This document shows positions 8,513-17,906 of a stretch of 64,000 bases of DNA, in pieces. The notes under the pieces were generated by a model. That model was given only the letters and a program-made list of their open reading frames with translations, ran no database searches and was not told where the DNA came from. This stretch comes from Arhodomonas sp052060015 (lineage in GTDB: Bacteria; Pseudomonadota; Gammaproteobacteria; Nitrococcales; Nitrococcaceae): positions 186,001-250,000 of the forward strand of contig NZ_JBPODZ010000005.1 in NCBI RefSeq assembly GCF_052060015.1, read 5' to 3'. The first letter of the stretch is position 1. Every line of letters begins with the position of its first letter. The translations under genes were made by a program, and so were the position numbers.

Positions 8513-9454
8513 ATGGTGGCGCCGCTGCGCATTGCCTTCGCCGGTACCCCCGATTTCGCCGTCCCCGCCCTGAACGCCTTGCTGGACGCGGGTCATGAGG
8601 TGGCCGCGGTCTACACCCAGCCGGATCGCCCCGCCGGCCGTGGCCGGCGTCTGCGCCCCTCGCCGGTGAAAGCGGCGGCGGAGCGCGCCGGCCTTCCCGT
8701 GCGCCAGCCGCTTTCCCTGCGCAATGCCAGCGAGCGGGAGACGCTGGCCGCACTGGCCCCGGACGTCATGGTGGTGGTGGCCTACGGGTTGATCCTGCCC
8801 GCCTCGGTCCTGGGGATCCCGCGCCATGGGTGCCTCAACATCCATGCCTCGCTGCTGCCGCGCTGGCGGGGGGCGGCGCCCATCCAGCGGGCCCTGCTCG
8901 CCGGTGACGAGCGCACCGGCGTATGCATCATGCGCATGAGCACCGGGCTGGATACCGGGCCGGTGATCGCCTGCGAGGACACGCCCATCCGCGACGACGA
9001 CACCGGCGGCAGCCTCCATGACCGCCTCGCCGCCATGGGCGCGGAGCTGATCGCGCCCGCCCTGGAGGGTTGGGTCCGTGGTGAGCTCGCCGAGCGGCCC
9101 CAGCCCGAGCAGGGTGTGACCTACGCGGACAAGCTCAGCATGGACGAGACCCGGGTGGACTGGAACGAGACGGCCACCGCCATCGAGCGCCGGATCCGTG
9201 CCTTCGACCCTTGGCCGGTGGCCCGGACGCGTTATCGGGACACAGAGCTCCGCTTATGGCGGGCCCGGGTCCTGCCGGGCCCGGCGCAGGGTACCGCCGG
9301 CCAGGTGGTTTCCGCCAGTGGTGAGGGCATCGACGTCGCCACCGGGGAGGGGGTGCTGCGCCTCGAGGAGCTCCAGCTCGCCGGCCGACGCCGTCAGGAC
9401 GTGGCGAGCTTCCTCAACGGTTTCAGGCTGGTGGTCGGTGAACACCTCGGTTGA
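8513..9454 (+). CDS. fmt: Methionyl-tRNA formyltransferase
   Basis: Transfers a formyl group from 10-formyl-THF to initiator Met-tRNA. 313 residues. The N-terminal Rossmann domain has IAFAGTPDFAVPALNALL and QPDRPAGRGRRLRPSPVK; the catalytic region has the HASLLPRWRGAAPIQRA signature and MRMSTGLDTGPVI. The C-terminal OB-like domain (after about residue 205) is shorter and Arg-rich. It overlaps the rsmB start by 17 bases, so fmt and rsmB are probably translationally coupled. Confidence 0.97.
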   Translation: MVAPLRIAFAGTPDFAVPALNALLDAGHEVAAVYTQPDRPAGRGRRLRPSPVKAAAERAGLPVRQPLSLRNASERETLAALAPDVMVVVAYGLILPASVLGIPRHGCLNIHASLLPRWRGAAPIQRALLAGDERTGVCIMRMSTGLDTGPVIACEDTPIRDDDTGGSLHDRLAAMGAELIAPALEGWVRGELAERPQPEQGVTYADKLSMDETRVDWNETATAIERRIRAFDPWPVARTRYRDTELRLWRARVLPGPAQGTAGQVVSASGEGIDVATGEGVLRLEELQLAGRRRQDVASFLNGFRLVVGEHLG

Positions 9455-10754
9455 GCCGGGGGCGGCGGCGCGCCAAGCCGCCACGCGGGCCGTGGCGGCG
9501 GTGGTCCATGGGGGGCGCTCGCTCAGCGACGCCCTCCCGGAGGCGGAGGCCGGGCTTGCCGGCACCGACCGCGCCCTGATCCGGGAGCTCGCCTACGGTG
9601 CGCTGCGTTGGTACGGCCGCCTGCAGGCGGTCACCGCGGAGCTGCTCGCCCGTCCGCTCCGGCCCCGCGACCGCATCCTCGAGCCGTTGCTGGTGGTGGG
9701 CTGCTATCAGCTCGCCTTCACCCGTATCCCGGCGCATGCGGCGGTCTCCGCCACCGTGGCAGCGGCCGGCGCCCTGGGCCGGCCGCGGGCGCGGGGCCTG
9801 GTCAACGGCTGTCTGCGACGCTTCCAGCGCGAGGCGTCGGAGCTCCTCCAGCGTGTCGACCGGGAGCCAGCGACCGCCGCCGCCCTCCCGAAGTGGCTCT
9901 ACCGTGCCATCGCCGACGACTGGCCGGCGGAGCGGGGGGCGGTGATCAGGGCGCTGCTCGAGCGCCCACCTATGACCCTGCGGGTCAACCGCCGGGCGAG
10001 GACGGTCGCCGCCTATAGCCAGGAGCTGGCCACGGCCGGCCTGACCGCGCGTCCGGTCCCCGGTGTCCCCGACGCCCTGACCCTGGACCGACCGGTGGCC
10101 GTCACCGATCTTCCCGGGTTCCGGGAAGGCCAGGTCTCCGTGCAGGACGCCGCCGCGCAGCTCGCCGCCGATCAGCTCGCCGCCGGGCCGGGCATGCGGG
10201 TGCTCGATGCCTGCGCCGCCCCCGGTGGCAAGACCGCCCATCTCCTGGAGCGTCATCCGGACCTCTCGGTAGTCGCCCTCGATAACGATCCCGGGCGGCT
10301 GGCGCGCATGGCCGAAGGCCTGGAACGCCTGGGCCTGGAGGCGGAAGTGCTCCGCGGTGACGCCGGCGACCCGGGGGGCTGGTGGGACGGGCGCCCCTTC
10401 GAGCGCATCCTGCTGGACGCGCCGTGCTCGGCGACCGGCGTCATCCGCCGTCATCCGGATATCAAGTGGCTCCGCCGGGCGGCCGACATCCCCACGCTGG
10501 CCGAGGGCCAGGCCCGCCTGCTGCGCGCGCTCTGGCCTGTACTGGCGCCCGGTGGCAGGCTGGTCTATGCCACCTGTTCGCTGCTCCGTGCCGAAAACGA
10601 GGCGGTGACGGCGCCGTTCGTCGCGGCCCATGATGACGTGTCGGTATCGGAGCCGGCGCTGCCGGCCGGGCGGGCCACGGGCGTGGGCGCCCAGATCCTC
10701 CCCGGGGAAGCGGAGATGGACGGATTCTACTACGCGTGTCTCACCAAGCACTGA
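9438..10754 (+). CDS. rsmB: 16S rRNA m5C967 methyltransferase
   Basis: SAM-dependent methylation of C967 of 16S rRNA. The GTG at 9438 (reading MNTSVEPGAAARQAATRAVAA) gives 438 residues, close to E. coli RsmB; longer in-frame starts lie inside fmt and give no homology. An N-terminal NusB-like RNA-binding domain (about 1-145) precedes a Rossmann methyltransferase domain: SAM-binding DACAAPGGKTAHLLE, then LLDAPCSATGVIRRHPDIKW and YATCSLLRAENE, carrying the two catalytic Cys of the RsmB/RsmF family. It overlaps both fmt and the next gene. Confidence 0.95.
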   Translation: MNTSVEPGAAARQAATRAVAAVVHGGRSLSDALPEAEAGLAGTDRALIRELAYGALRWYGRLQAVTAELLARPLRPRDRILEPLLVVGCYQLAFTRIPAHAAVSATVAAAGALGRPRARGLVNGCLRRFQREASELLQRVDREPATAAALPKWLYRAIADDWPAERGAVIRALLERPPMTLRVNRRARTVAAYSQELATAGLTARPVPGVPDALTLDRPVAVTDLPGFREGQVSVQDAAAQLAADQLAAGPGMRVLDACAAPGGKTAHLLERHPDLSVVALDNDPGRLARMAEGLERLGLEAEVLRGDAGDPGGWWDGRPFERILLDAPCSATGVIRRHPDIKWLRRAADIPTLAEGQARLLRALWPVLAPGGRLVYATCSLLRAENEAVTAPFVAAHDDVSVSEPALPAGRATGVGAQILPGEAEMDGFYYACLTKH

Positions 10755-11320
10755 GCCGGTACTGGCCGGGTGCCCTCTGCGCGCTGCTGCTGTGCCTCCT
10801 GGCGGGGTCGGTGGCCGCGGAGGACGGCTACGTCCGTATCGTCGACGGGGAGGTCGGGCTTCGTGAGGGCGTCTGGGAGCTCGATGCCCGAATCGACTAT
10901 CGCCTAAGTGATGCCGCCCGGGAGGCCCTGGAGAACGGCGTGGCCCTGGAGATGCGGCTGGATATCAAGGTCGTGCGCCCGGCCTGGATCTGGTGGGAAA
11001 CGACCGTCGCCGAGCTCACCCAGCGCTACCGCATCCAGTATCACGCCCTGAGCGAGCGCTACGTCCTGGTCTGGGTCAACAGCGGCGAGTCGCGCAGCTT
11101 TCGCAGCCTGTCGGCGCTTCGGCAGGCCCTGGGGCGGGTGGAGGGGCTGCCGGTGATCGACGCCGGCCTGCTGGGGGCGGGCACGCGCTATACGGTGGCG
11201 GCGCGGGCCGGATTGGATACCGAAGCGCTGCCCCGGCCGCTGCGCTCCATGGCCTACCTGTCGCCCCAGTGGCAGCTCGAGAGCGAGTGGAAGCGATGGC
11301 GGCTGCACGACGACGCCTAG
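10736..11320 (+). CDS. DUF4390 exported protein
   Basis: 194 residues from a GTG that lies 19 bases inside rsmB. An N-terminal signal peptide is visible (PGALCALLLCLLAGSVAAED, cleavage after Ala-Ala). The mature part is a single beta-rich DUF4390 domain with conserved YRLSDAAREALENGVALEM and WQLESEWKRW. The function is unknown. The gene always tends to sit between rsmB and ntrY in this group, so an envelope role connected with the NtrY sensor is an inference from position only. It overlaps ntrY by 25 bases. Confidence 0.85.
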   Translation: MSHQALSRYWPGALCALLLCLLAGSVAAEDGYVRIVDGEVGLREGVWELDARIDYRLSDAAREALENGVALEMRLDIKVVRPAWIWWETTVAELTQRYRIQYHALSERYVLVWVNSGESRSFRSLSALRQALGRVEGLPVIDAGLLGAGTRYTVAARAGLDTEALPRPLRSMAYLSPQWQLESEWKRWRLHDDA

Positions 11321-13518
11321 GGTGGCTCCGCAGCGAAGGGTTCCTGCGGCTGCTGTTGTGCGTGGTCTTGCTGGCCTCGCTGTATCTGCTCAACGCCGCC
11401 ACCGAGAACTCCGCGATCTTCGGCCAGTTGTACCTGTGGCTGCTAGTGTTCAACGGCCTGGCGCTGGTGGCGTTGGTGACAGTGATCGCCCTCAACATCC
11501 GGCGGCTGGTGCGCTCGCTGCGCGCGGAGCGGCCAGGCAGCCGGCTCACCGGGCGGATCATGGTGCTGTTCGCCCTGCTGGCGGTGGTGCCTGGCCTGGT
11601 GGTCTACGCCTTCTCCATGCAATTCCTGCGCAGCGGCATCGACAGCTGGTTCGATGTGCGCGTCGAGGATGCCCTCGACGACGCCCTCAAGCTCTCCCAG
11701 GCCTCCCTGGATCTGCGCATGCGCGACATGCTCAAGCGGGTGCAGAATGCCGCCGGTGAGCTGGCGACGGCCCCCGAGGGGGGAATCACTTTCACCGTCG
11801 ACGACCTGCGCTCGCGAATGAACGCCGCCGAGCTGACCCTGTTCGGCAGCAATGGCCGTATCGTCGCCTCCAGCACCCGGGAGACCGAGGGCATACTGCC
11901 CAATCGCCCGGAAGAGGAGATCCTCCTGCAGCTGCGCCAGGGCCGCCCCTATGTGGGCCTGGATCCCATCGAGGGCAGTGGGTTGAACATCCGGGCCGCG
12001 GTGCCGGCGCCCAATCCGGAGCAACCCCAGAACGCGCGTTTCCTGCAGGCGCTGTTCCCCATGTCGCCGCGGCTCGACGAGCTGGCCACCAATGTCCAGG
12101 ACGCCTTCGCCCAGTACCGGGAACTGGCCTATCTGCGCGGGCCGCTGAAGGACAGCTTCATCCTCACCTTGTCGCTGGTGTTGCTGATGTCACTGCTGTT
12201 CGCGGTGTGGTCGGCGTTCTACCTGGCCCGCCGGCTGGTCGCCCCCATCAGCCGCCTGGCCGAGGGCACCCGGGCGCTGGCTGAGGGCAATTACGGGACC
12301 CAGCTCCCCGACGGTGGCCGCGACGAGCTGGGCTTTCTGGTGCACTCGTTCAACGATATGAGCCGCCGGGTGGCGCAGGCCCGTGATGAGGCGCAGCGGG
12401 GGCAGATCCTCGCCGAGGCGCAGCGGGCCTACCTGGAGACCGTGCTCGGTAGGCTCTCCTCCGGGGTGCTGGCACTGGATCAGTACGGTTGCCTGCGCAC
12501 CTACAACCAGGCGGCGGTGGACATCCTCTCGGTGCCCCTGGCGCAGGCCGTGGGTGGTCGGCTGCGTCTGCTCACCGCCAACCATCCCGGCTTCCTGCCC
12601 TTCGTGGAGCTGGTGGAGGCCCGTATCGCCGGCGGCGGTGCGGAGTGGCGGGAGGAGTTCAGCCTGGACACCGAGGAGGGCCGGCGAATGCTCATTTGCA
12701 GCGGCGCGGCCCTGCCCGGCGGCCGCACCGCCGGCGGCCATGTCATCGTGCTCGACGACGTCACCACCCTGATCCGGGCCCAGCGCGATGCCGCCTGGGG
12801 TGAGGTGGCCCGGCGCCTGGCCCACGAGATCCGCAATCCGCTGACGCCCATACAGCTGTCCGCCGAGCGTCTGCAGCACAAGCTCAGTGACCGTCTCGAG
12901 CCGGAGGCCGCGCAGATGCTCGAGCGCTCCACCCGTACCATCATCCAGCAGGTCGACGCCATGAAGGCCATGGTCAATGCCTTCTCGGAATACGCACGGC
13001 CCCCGCGGCTGAGCCTCACGGAGGTGGACCTCAACGCCCTGGTCCAGGATGTGGTGGAGCTGCACCGTTCGGAAACCGGCCGGGTGCGCTTCCAGCTCGA
13101 TCTCGACGAGGCCCTGCCGCCGCTGCGCGCGGATCCCGGCCGGCTGCGCCAGCTGCTGAACAACCTAATCCGCAATGCCATGGAGGCCGCCGAGGGCGGA
13201 GGTCGGGATGAGGGCTGCCTGCTGCGCGTGAGCACCTGTGTCGGCAGCGGGCGCTACGAGGATATGGTGGAGCTCGCGGTCAACGACAACGGCCCGGGCT
13301 TCCCGGAGGAGGTGCTCGACCAGCTCTTCGAGCCCTACGTGACCACTAAGCCCCGCGGTACCGGGCTGGGCCTGGCGATCGTCAAGAAGATCGTGGAGGA
13401 ACATAATGGGCTGATCGCGGCTCGCAACCTGCCCGACGGTGCCCGGATCACGGTCCGCCTGCCGGTGGCGGAATCGCTGGCACCGCAGCGATGGAACGAT
13501 GTCGAGGAGAGACGATGA
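11296..13518 (+). CDS. ntrY: Two-component sensor histidine kinase NtrY
   Basis: Membrane sensor kinase, 740 residues from ATG 11296. In order: about three N-terminal membrane segments (residues 15-105: FLRLLLCVVLLASLYLL, LLVFNGLALVALVTVIALNI, IMVLFALLAVVPGLVVYAF), an extracytoplasmic sensor loop (about 110-285), a further TM (LTLSLVLLMSLLFAVWSAFY), HAMP (RRLVAPISRLAEGTRALAEG), a PAS domain (about 385-495), the phosphoacceptor H-box RRLAHEIRNPLTPIQLSAER (His about 510), and the ATPase N/G boxes NNLIRNAMEAA, NDNGPGFPE and GTGLGLAIVKKIVEEH. NtrY senses redox or nitrogen status in studied species; the signal here is unknown. It overlaps ntrX by ATGA. Confidence 0.94.
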   Translation: MAAARRRLGWLRSEGFLRLLLCVVLLASLYLLNAATENSAIFGQLYLWLLVFNGLALVALVTVIALNIRRLVRSLRAERPGSRLTGRIMVLFALLAVVPGLVVYAFSMQFLRSGIDSWFDVRVEDALDDALKLSQASLDLRMRDMLKRVQNAAGELATAPEGGITFTVDDLRSRMNAAELTLFGSNGRIVASSTRETEGILPNRPEEEILLQLRQGRPYVGLDPIEGSGLNIRAAVPAPNPEQPQNARFLQALFPMSPRLDELATNVQDAFAQYRELAYLRGPLKDSFILTLSLVLLMSLLFAVWSAFYLARRLVAPISRLAEGTRALAEGNYGTQLPDGGRDELGFLVHSFNDMSRRVAQARDEAQRGQILAEAQRAYLETVLGRLSSGVLALDQYGCLRTYNQAAVDILSVPLAQAVGGRLRLLTANHPGFLPFVELVEARIAGGGAEWREEFSLDTEEGRRMLICSGAALPGGRTAGGHVIVLDDVTTLIRAQRDAAWGEVARRLAHEIRNPLTPIQLSAERLQHKLSDRLEPEAAQMLERSTRTIIQQVDAMKAMVNAFSEYARPPRLSLTEVDLNALVQDVVELHRSETGRVRFQLDLDEALPPLRADPGRLRQLLNNLIRNAMEAAEGGGRDEGCLLRVSTCVGSGRYEDMVELAVNDNGPGFPEEVLDQLFEPYVTTKPRGTGLGLAIVKKIVEEHNGLIAARNLPDGARITVRLPVAESLAPQRWNDVEERR

Positions 13519-14858
13519 GCGATGCCAGCGTGCTGGTGGTGGACGACGAGCCCGATATCCGGGAGCTGGTCCGCGAGATTCTGGCCGACGAGGGATACCG
13601 GGTGACCACGGCGGCCAGCGCCGCCGAGGCGAGGGCGGCGCTGGCCGAACAGCGCCCCGATCTCGCGCTGCTGGACATCTGGATGCCCGAGGAGGACGGC
13701 ATCTCCCTGCTCAAGGAATGGGTCCAGGCCGATGGGCCGGCGTTCCCGGTGGTGATGATCTCCGGTCACGGCACCGTGGAGACGGCGGTGGAGGCGACCC
13801 GGCTCGGTGCCGTGGACTTCATCGAGAAACCGCTGTCCATGGGCAAGCTCCTCGCCACCGTGGAGGAGGCCCTGGCGGCCCATGCACCGGCCCCCGGGGC
13901 CGAGGCCGCCGCGCCGGCGGTGGTTCCGGTGGGCCGGAGTCAGGCCATGACCCGGCTGCGCGAGCAGGCCAAGCGCCTTGCCGACGCGCGCTCGCCGGTG
14001 CTGGTCACCGGGGAGTCCGGCAGCGGGCGTAAGACCTTCGCTCGCTATATGCATGGCCTCGCCGCGCAGCCGGGACCCCTGGTGGAGCTGGTGGTGGGCA
14101 ATGTCGCGGACGGCTCGCTCACCGAGACGCTGCTCGGCCGGCAGGGCGGCGGCCCCGGCCGGCTGGAGGCGGCGGCGGGGGGCACCCTGGTCGTCGACGA
14201 GGTCGATGAGCTGGACGATGCCGCCCAGGCCCATCTGGCCGCGGCGCTGGAGGGGCAGCGCTTCCAGCGGGTCGGCGGCAGTGAGGCGCTGCCCCTGCGC
14301 TGCCGGGTGGCGGCCGTCGCCGGGGCGGAGCTGGAGGCCGCGGTGCGCGCCGGGCAGTTCCGTGAGGACCTCTTCTACCAGCTCAACGTGGTGCCGGTGA
14401 CCATCCCGCCGCTTCGCGATCACGTGGAGGATATACCCGAGCTGGTGAGCTTCTTCGTCGATGACCTGGTCGAGCGCGAGGGGCTGGTCTACCGGCGGTT
14501 CACCGTCGCCGCTCAGAACCGGCTGCGCAACCATACCTGGCCGGGCAACGTTCGCGAGCTGCGCAACCTCGTCCAGCGCCTGCTGCTATTGGGGGAGGGG
14601 CGGGACATCGACGTCGACGAGGTGGACCGCGTGCTGGCGGACAACGCCCATCCCGGCGATCCCGGACGGGCCGCCGAGCTATGGCTGGATCTGCCCCTGC
14701 GGGAGGCCCGGGAGGCCTTCGAGCGCGCCTACCTGCAGCGCCAGCTCCGGCGCGCCGAGGGCAGCGTCGCCCAGCTGGCCCGGCTGACGGGGATGGAACG
14801 CACCCACCTCTACCGCAAGCTCCGGGCCCTCGGCATCGACCCGAGGGAGGCCGGCTGA
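13515..14858 (+). CDS. ntrX: NtrX-type response regulator with degenerate AAA+ domain
   Basis: 447 residues: receiver domain (acidic pocket D10-D11, phosphoacceptor D54 in LALLDIWMP, Lys in FIEKP), AAA+ domain (about 140-370) and a C-terminal Fis-type helix-turn-helix (VAQLARLTGMERTHLYRKL). The AAA+ part is unusual. Walker A reads GESGSGRKT, with Arg where the invariant Lys should be. The sigma54-contacting GAFTGA loop is missing: LLGRQGGGPGRLEAAAGG runs straight to Walker B (GTLVVDEVDEL). The arginine-finger region REDLFYQLNVVPVTIPPLR is retained. It is therefore likely a DNA-binding regulator that does not drive sigma54 promoters. ATGA overlap with ntrY, TGATG junction with trkA. Confidence 0.9.
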   Translation: MSDASVLVVDDEPDIRELVREILADEGYRVTTAASAAEARAALAEQRPDLALLDIWMPEEDGISLLKEWVQADGPAFPVVMISGHGTVETAVEATRLGAVDFIEKPLSMGKLLATVEEALAAHAPAPGAEAAAPAVVPVGRSQAMTRLREQAKRLADARSPVLVTGESGSGRKTFARYMHGLAAQPGPLVELVVGNVADGSLTETLLGRQGGGPGRLEAAAGGTLVVDEVDELDDAAQAHLAAALEGQRFQRVGGSEALPLRCRVAAVAGAELEAAVRAGQFREDLFYQLNVVPVTIPPLRDHVEDIPELVSFFVDDLVEREGLVYRRFTVAAQNRLRNHTWPGNVRELRNLVQRLLLLGEGRDIDVDEVDRVLADNAHPGDPGRAAELWLDLPLREAREAFERAYLQRQLRRAEGSVAQLARLTGMERTHLYRKLRALGIDPREAG

Positions 14859-16234
14859 TGAAGATCATCATCCTCGGTGCCGGCCAGGTCGGGAGCACCG
14901 TCGCCCAGAACCTGGCGCGGGAGGACAACGACATCACCGTCGTCGACGTCGACCCCGGTGTGCTCCAGGAGCTCCAGGACCGCCTCGATCTGCGCACGGT
15001 CACCGGCAGCGCCACCTATCCGGACGTCCTTGCCCGCGCCGGCGTCGACGATGCCGACATGATCATCGCAGTGACGGACTCCGACGAGGCGAACATGGTG
15101 GCCTGCCAGGTGGCGGACACGCTGTTCAACACCCCCACCAAGATCGCCCGGGTGCGTGCGGTGGAGTACCTGGCCTGCCCGCAGCTGTTCTCGCCGGACG
15201 CCCTGCCCATCGACGTCATCATCAGCCCCGAGCAGCTGGTCACCCAGTACGTGCGCCGGTTGATCGAGCACCCGGGGGCGCTGCAAGTGCTGGATTTCGC
15301 CGGCGGCAAGGTCCGGCTGGTGGCGGTGCGGGCCTACTACGGCGGCCCCCTGGTCGGCCAGGAGCTCAAGGCGCTGCGCGAGCACATGCCCAACGTCGAC
15401 GCCCGGGTGGCGGCGATCTTCCGCCGCGGCCGCGCCATCATCCCCGAGGGCGACACCGTGATCGAGGCCGGCGACGAGGTCTTCTTCGTGGCTGCGCGCA
15501 AGAACATCCGCGCCATCATGGGTGAGCTGCGCCGCCTGGAGAAACCGGTCAAGCGCCTGATGCTCGCCGGCGGCGGTAACATCGGCACGCGGCTGGCCCA
15601 GTCCCTGGAGGGTCGGTTCCAGACCAAGATCATCGAGCGCAACCCGCGGCGCTGCCGGCTGATCTCCGAGCTGCTGCAGAAGACCATCGTCCTGCGCGGC
15701 GATGCCGCCGACGAGGATCTGCTGCTCGAGGAGAATATCGAGAACACCGACGTCTTCTGCGCCCTGACCAACGATGACGAGGCGAACATCCTCTCCGCGA
15801 TGCTGGCCAAGCGCCTGGGGGCGCGCACGGTGATGGCGCTGATCAACCGGCCCGCCTACGTGGATCTCATCCAGTCCAGCGAGGATATCGACGTGGCCAT
15901 CTCGCCACAGCATGCCACCATCGGCAGCCTCCTGGCCCACATCCGCCGCGGTGACGTGGTCAACGTCTACAGCCTCCGGCGCGGCGCGGCCGAGGCCATC
16001 GAGGCCATCGCCCACGGCGACGCGCGCAGCTCTTCGGTGGTGGGCAAGCGGATCGACCAGATCCGCCTGCCCCGGGGGACCACCATCGGTGCCATCGTGC
16101 GCGGCGACGCAGTGATCATGGCCCACCATGACACCGTCATCGAGCCCGAGGATCACGTCATCCTGTTCCTGGTGGACAAGAGCCGGCTCGCCGACGTCGA
16201 GAAACTCTTCCAGGTCGCCGTGACCTTTATCTGA
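14858..16234 (+). CDS. trkA: Trk system potassium transporter peripheral subunit TrkA
   Basis: Cytoplasmic NAD(H)-binding regulator of K+ uptake that gates TrkH. 458 residues from ATG 14858 (overlapping the ntrX stop), with the duplicated RCK architecture: first Rossmann domain MKIIILGAGQVGSTVAQNLA and VDVDP, then a TrkA-C domain (about 140-220); second Rossmann LMLAGGGNIGTRLAQSLE and IERNPRRC, then a second TrkA-C domain (PRGTTIGAIVRGD, DTVIEPEDHVILFL). It pairs with trkH 13 bp downstream. Location after ntrYX is conserved in Ectothiorhodospiraceae-like genomes. Confidence 0.97.
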   Translation: MKIIILGAGQVGSTVAQNLAREDNDITVVDVDPGVLQELQDRLDLRTVTGSATYPDVLARAGVDDADMIIAVTDSDEANMVACQVADTLFNTPTKIARVRAVEYLACPQLFSPDALPIDVIISPEQLVTQYVRRLIEHPGALQVLDFAGGKVRLVAVRAYYGGPLVGQELKALREHMPNVDARVAAIFRRGRAIIPEGDTVIEAGDEVFFVAARKNIRAIMGELRRLEKPVKRLMLAGGGNIGTRLAQSLEGRFQTKIIERNPRRCRLISELLQKTIVLRGDAADEDLLLEENIENTDVFCALTNDDEANILSAMLAKRLGARTVMALINRPAYVDLIQSSEDIDVAISPQHATIGSLLAHIRRGDVVNVYSLRRGAAEAIEAIAHGDARSSSVVGKRIDQIRLPRGTTIGAIVRGDAVIMAHHDTVIEPEDHVILFLVDKSRLADVEKLFQVAVTFI

Positions 16235-16247
16235 GCGCCGGGCGCCC

Positions 16248-17705
16248 ATGCGATTCGATGCCGTACAACGGATCCTCGGGGTCCTGCTGATGGTCTTCAG
16301 CCTTACCATGCTGCCGCCGGCGCTGCTGTCGCTGGTGACCGGTGACGGCGCCCATACCGCCTTCCTCGTGACAACTGGCCTGTTGGTGCTGCTGGGCTTC
16401 GCCCTGTGGCTGCCGGTGCGCAAGCTCCGCCGGGAGCTGCGCATCCGCGACGGCTTCTTTATCGTGGCCATGTTCTGGGTGGTCCTCGGGGTCTCTGGCG
16501 CGGTGCCGTTCCTGCTCGAGAGCCGCACCGGCATGGGCCTGGCGGACGCGGTCTTCGAGAGCATCTCCGGGCTGACCACTACCGGTGCGACGGTGCTCAC
16601 CGGCATCGACGAGCTGCCGCTGTCCATCCGCTACTACCGTCAGCAGCTGCAGTGGCTCGGCGGCATGGGCATCATCGTGCTGGCCGTCGCCATCCTGCCC
16701 ATGCTCGGCATCGGCGGGATGCAGCTCTACCGCGCCGAGCTGCCGGGGCCGGTCAAGGACGCCAAGCTCACGCCGCGCATCACCGAGACCGCGAAGGCGC
16801 TGTGGTACATCTACCTCAGCCTCACCGTTGTCTGCGCGGTGGCCTACTGGATCGCCGGCATGGATGCCTTCGACGCCATCAGCCACGCCTTCACCACCGT
16901 GGCCACCGGCGGCTTCTCCACCCACGACGCGAGCATGGGGCATTTCGATAGTATCGCCATCGAGCTCATCGCCGTGGTGTTCATGTTCGTCTCGGCGATC
17001 AACTATTCCCTGCACTTCCTGGTCTGGCGTTGGCGCAGCGTCGACCCGTGGGTGCGCGACCCGGAGCTGCGCTTCTACGTGGGCATAGTGCTCACCGCGC
17101 TGGTGCTGATCACCGGCGGGCTGTATCTCTATGAGGCGAGCCTGGGGATCGAGAACCCGGATATGTGGCACCACGCCCTGTTCCAGGTGACGTCTTTCGC
17201 CACCACCACCGGTTACACCACCACCGCCTACCACGTCTGGCCGGCGTTCCTGCCCGTGCTCCTGTTGTTCCTCTCGTTCATCGGTGGCTGCGGCAGCTCC
17301 ACCTCCGGCGGCATCAAGGTGGTACGCGTGCTACTGCTGCTGCGCCAGGGTGGCCGCGAGATCCTGCGATTGATCCACCCCCAGGCGGTGCTTCGGGTCA
17401 AGCTCGGCGACAAGCCGGTCAGCGATCGCGTCACCGATGCCGTGTGGGGTTTTTTCGCGGCCTATGTGGCGCTGTTCACGGTGATCATGCTGAGCCTCAT
17501 GGCCATGGGGCTGGATCAGATCACGGCCTTCTCCGCCACCGCCTCGGGCATGAACAACCTCGGCCCGGCCCTCGGGGATGTGGCGACCCATTTCGGCGAC
17601 ATGGGTGCCGGGGTCAAGCTGCTGATCTCCTTCGCCATGGTCCTCGGGCGGCTGGAGATCTTCACCCTGCTGGTGTTGTTCACGCCGGCGTTCTGGCGTC
17701 GATGA
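16248..17705 (+). CDS. trkH: Trk potassium uptake channel TrkH
   Basis: Integral inner-membrane K+ channel subunit, 485 residues with ten or more hydrophobic segments. The four selectivity-filter loops of the SKT superfamily are visible: SGLTTTGATV, TVATGGFST, ATTTGYTTT and SGMNNLGPAL. The gating-loop region GGCGSSTSGGIKVVR is also present. It works with TrkA just upstream and would support K+ accumulation under osmotic stress, fitting the acidic proteome. It is the last gene of the def-to-trkH run; a structured repeat follows 21 bp after the stop. Confidence 0.97.
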   Translation: MRFDAVQRILGVLLMVFSLTMLPPALLSLVTGDGAHTAFLVTTGLLVLLGFALWLPVRKLRRELRIRDGFFIVAMFWVVLGVSGAVPFLLESRTGMGLADAVFESISGLTTTGATVLTGIDELPLSIRYYRQQLQWLGGMGIIVLAVAILPMLGIGGMQLYRAELPGPVKDAKLTPRITETAKALWYIYLSLTVVCAVAYWIAGMDAFDAISHAFTTVATGGFSTHDASMGHFDSIAIELIAVVFMFVSAINYSLHFLVWRWRSVDPWVRDPELRFYVGIVLTALVLITGGLYLYEASLGIENPDMWHHALFQVTSFATTTGYTTTAYHVWPAFLPVLLLFLSFIGGCGSSTSGGIKVVRVLLLLRQGGREILRLIHPQAVLRVKLGDKPVSDRVTDAVWGFFAAYVALFTVIMLSLMAMGLDQITAFSATASGMNNLGPALGDVATHFGDMGAGVKLLISFAMVLGRLEIFTLLVLFTPAFWRR

Positions 17706-17726
17706 CCGCAAGTCGCCGGGGGCGGC

Positions 17727-17832
17727 ACGGGGACGGCGGGGTCTTTCGGGGAGACGTCGTGAATACATCGCTGTAGGCTTGGATGCCGCGTCCCTGCGGC
17801 ATGCACTCCCCGAAAGACCCCGCCATCCCCGT
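17727..17832. repeat. Three-armed inverted-repeat element downstream of trkH
   Basis: Arms of 26 bp at 17727-17752 and 17807-17832 are inverted copies with one mismatch (core CGGGGTCTTTCGGGGA / TCCCCGAAAGACCCCG). Inside are two smaller hairpins: TACA-TCGC-TGTA (17764-17775) and ATGCCGC-GTCCCT-GCGGCAT (17783-17802). A folded strand would be a three-way junction. The central GTGAATACATC...TGTAGGCTTGGATGCC wording looks like an interspersed element I associate with other Chromatiales genomes (memory only). It may end transcription from trkH or be a non-autonomous mobile repeat. Confidence 0.65.
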
Positions 17833-17906
17833 CCGGTGTCCCTGTTGCCGTCCTGGCAGCCTTCGACCCACTTTAAAGCGGCGCCATTGGCCCGCATCCT
17901 ATTGTC

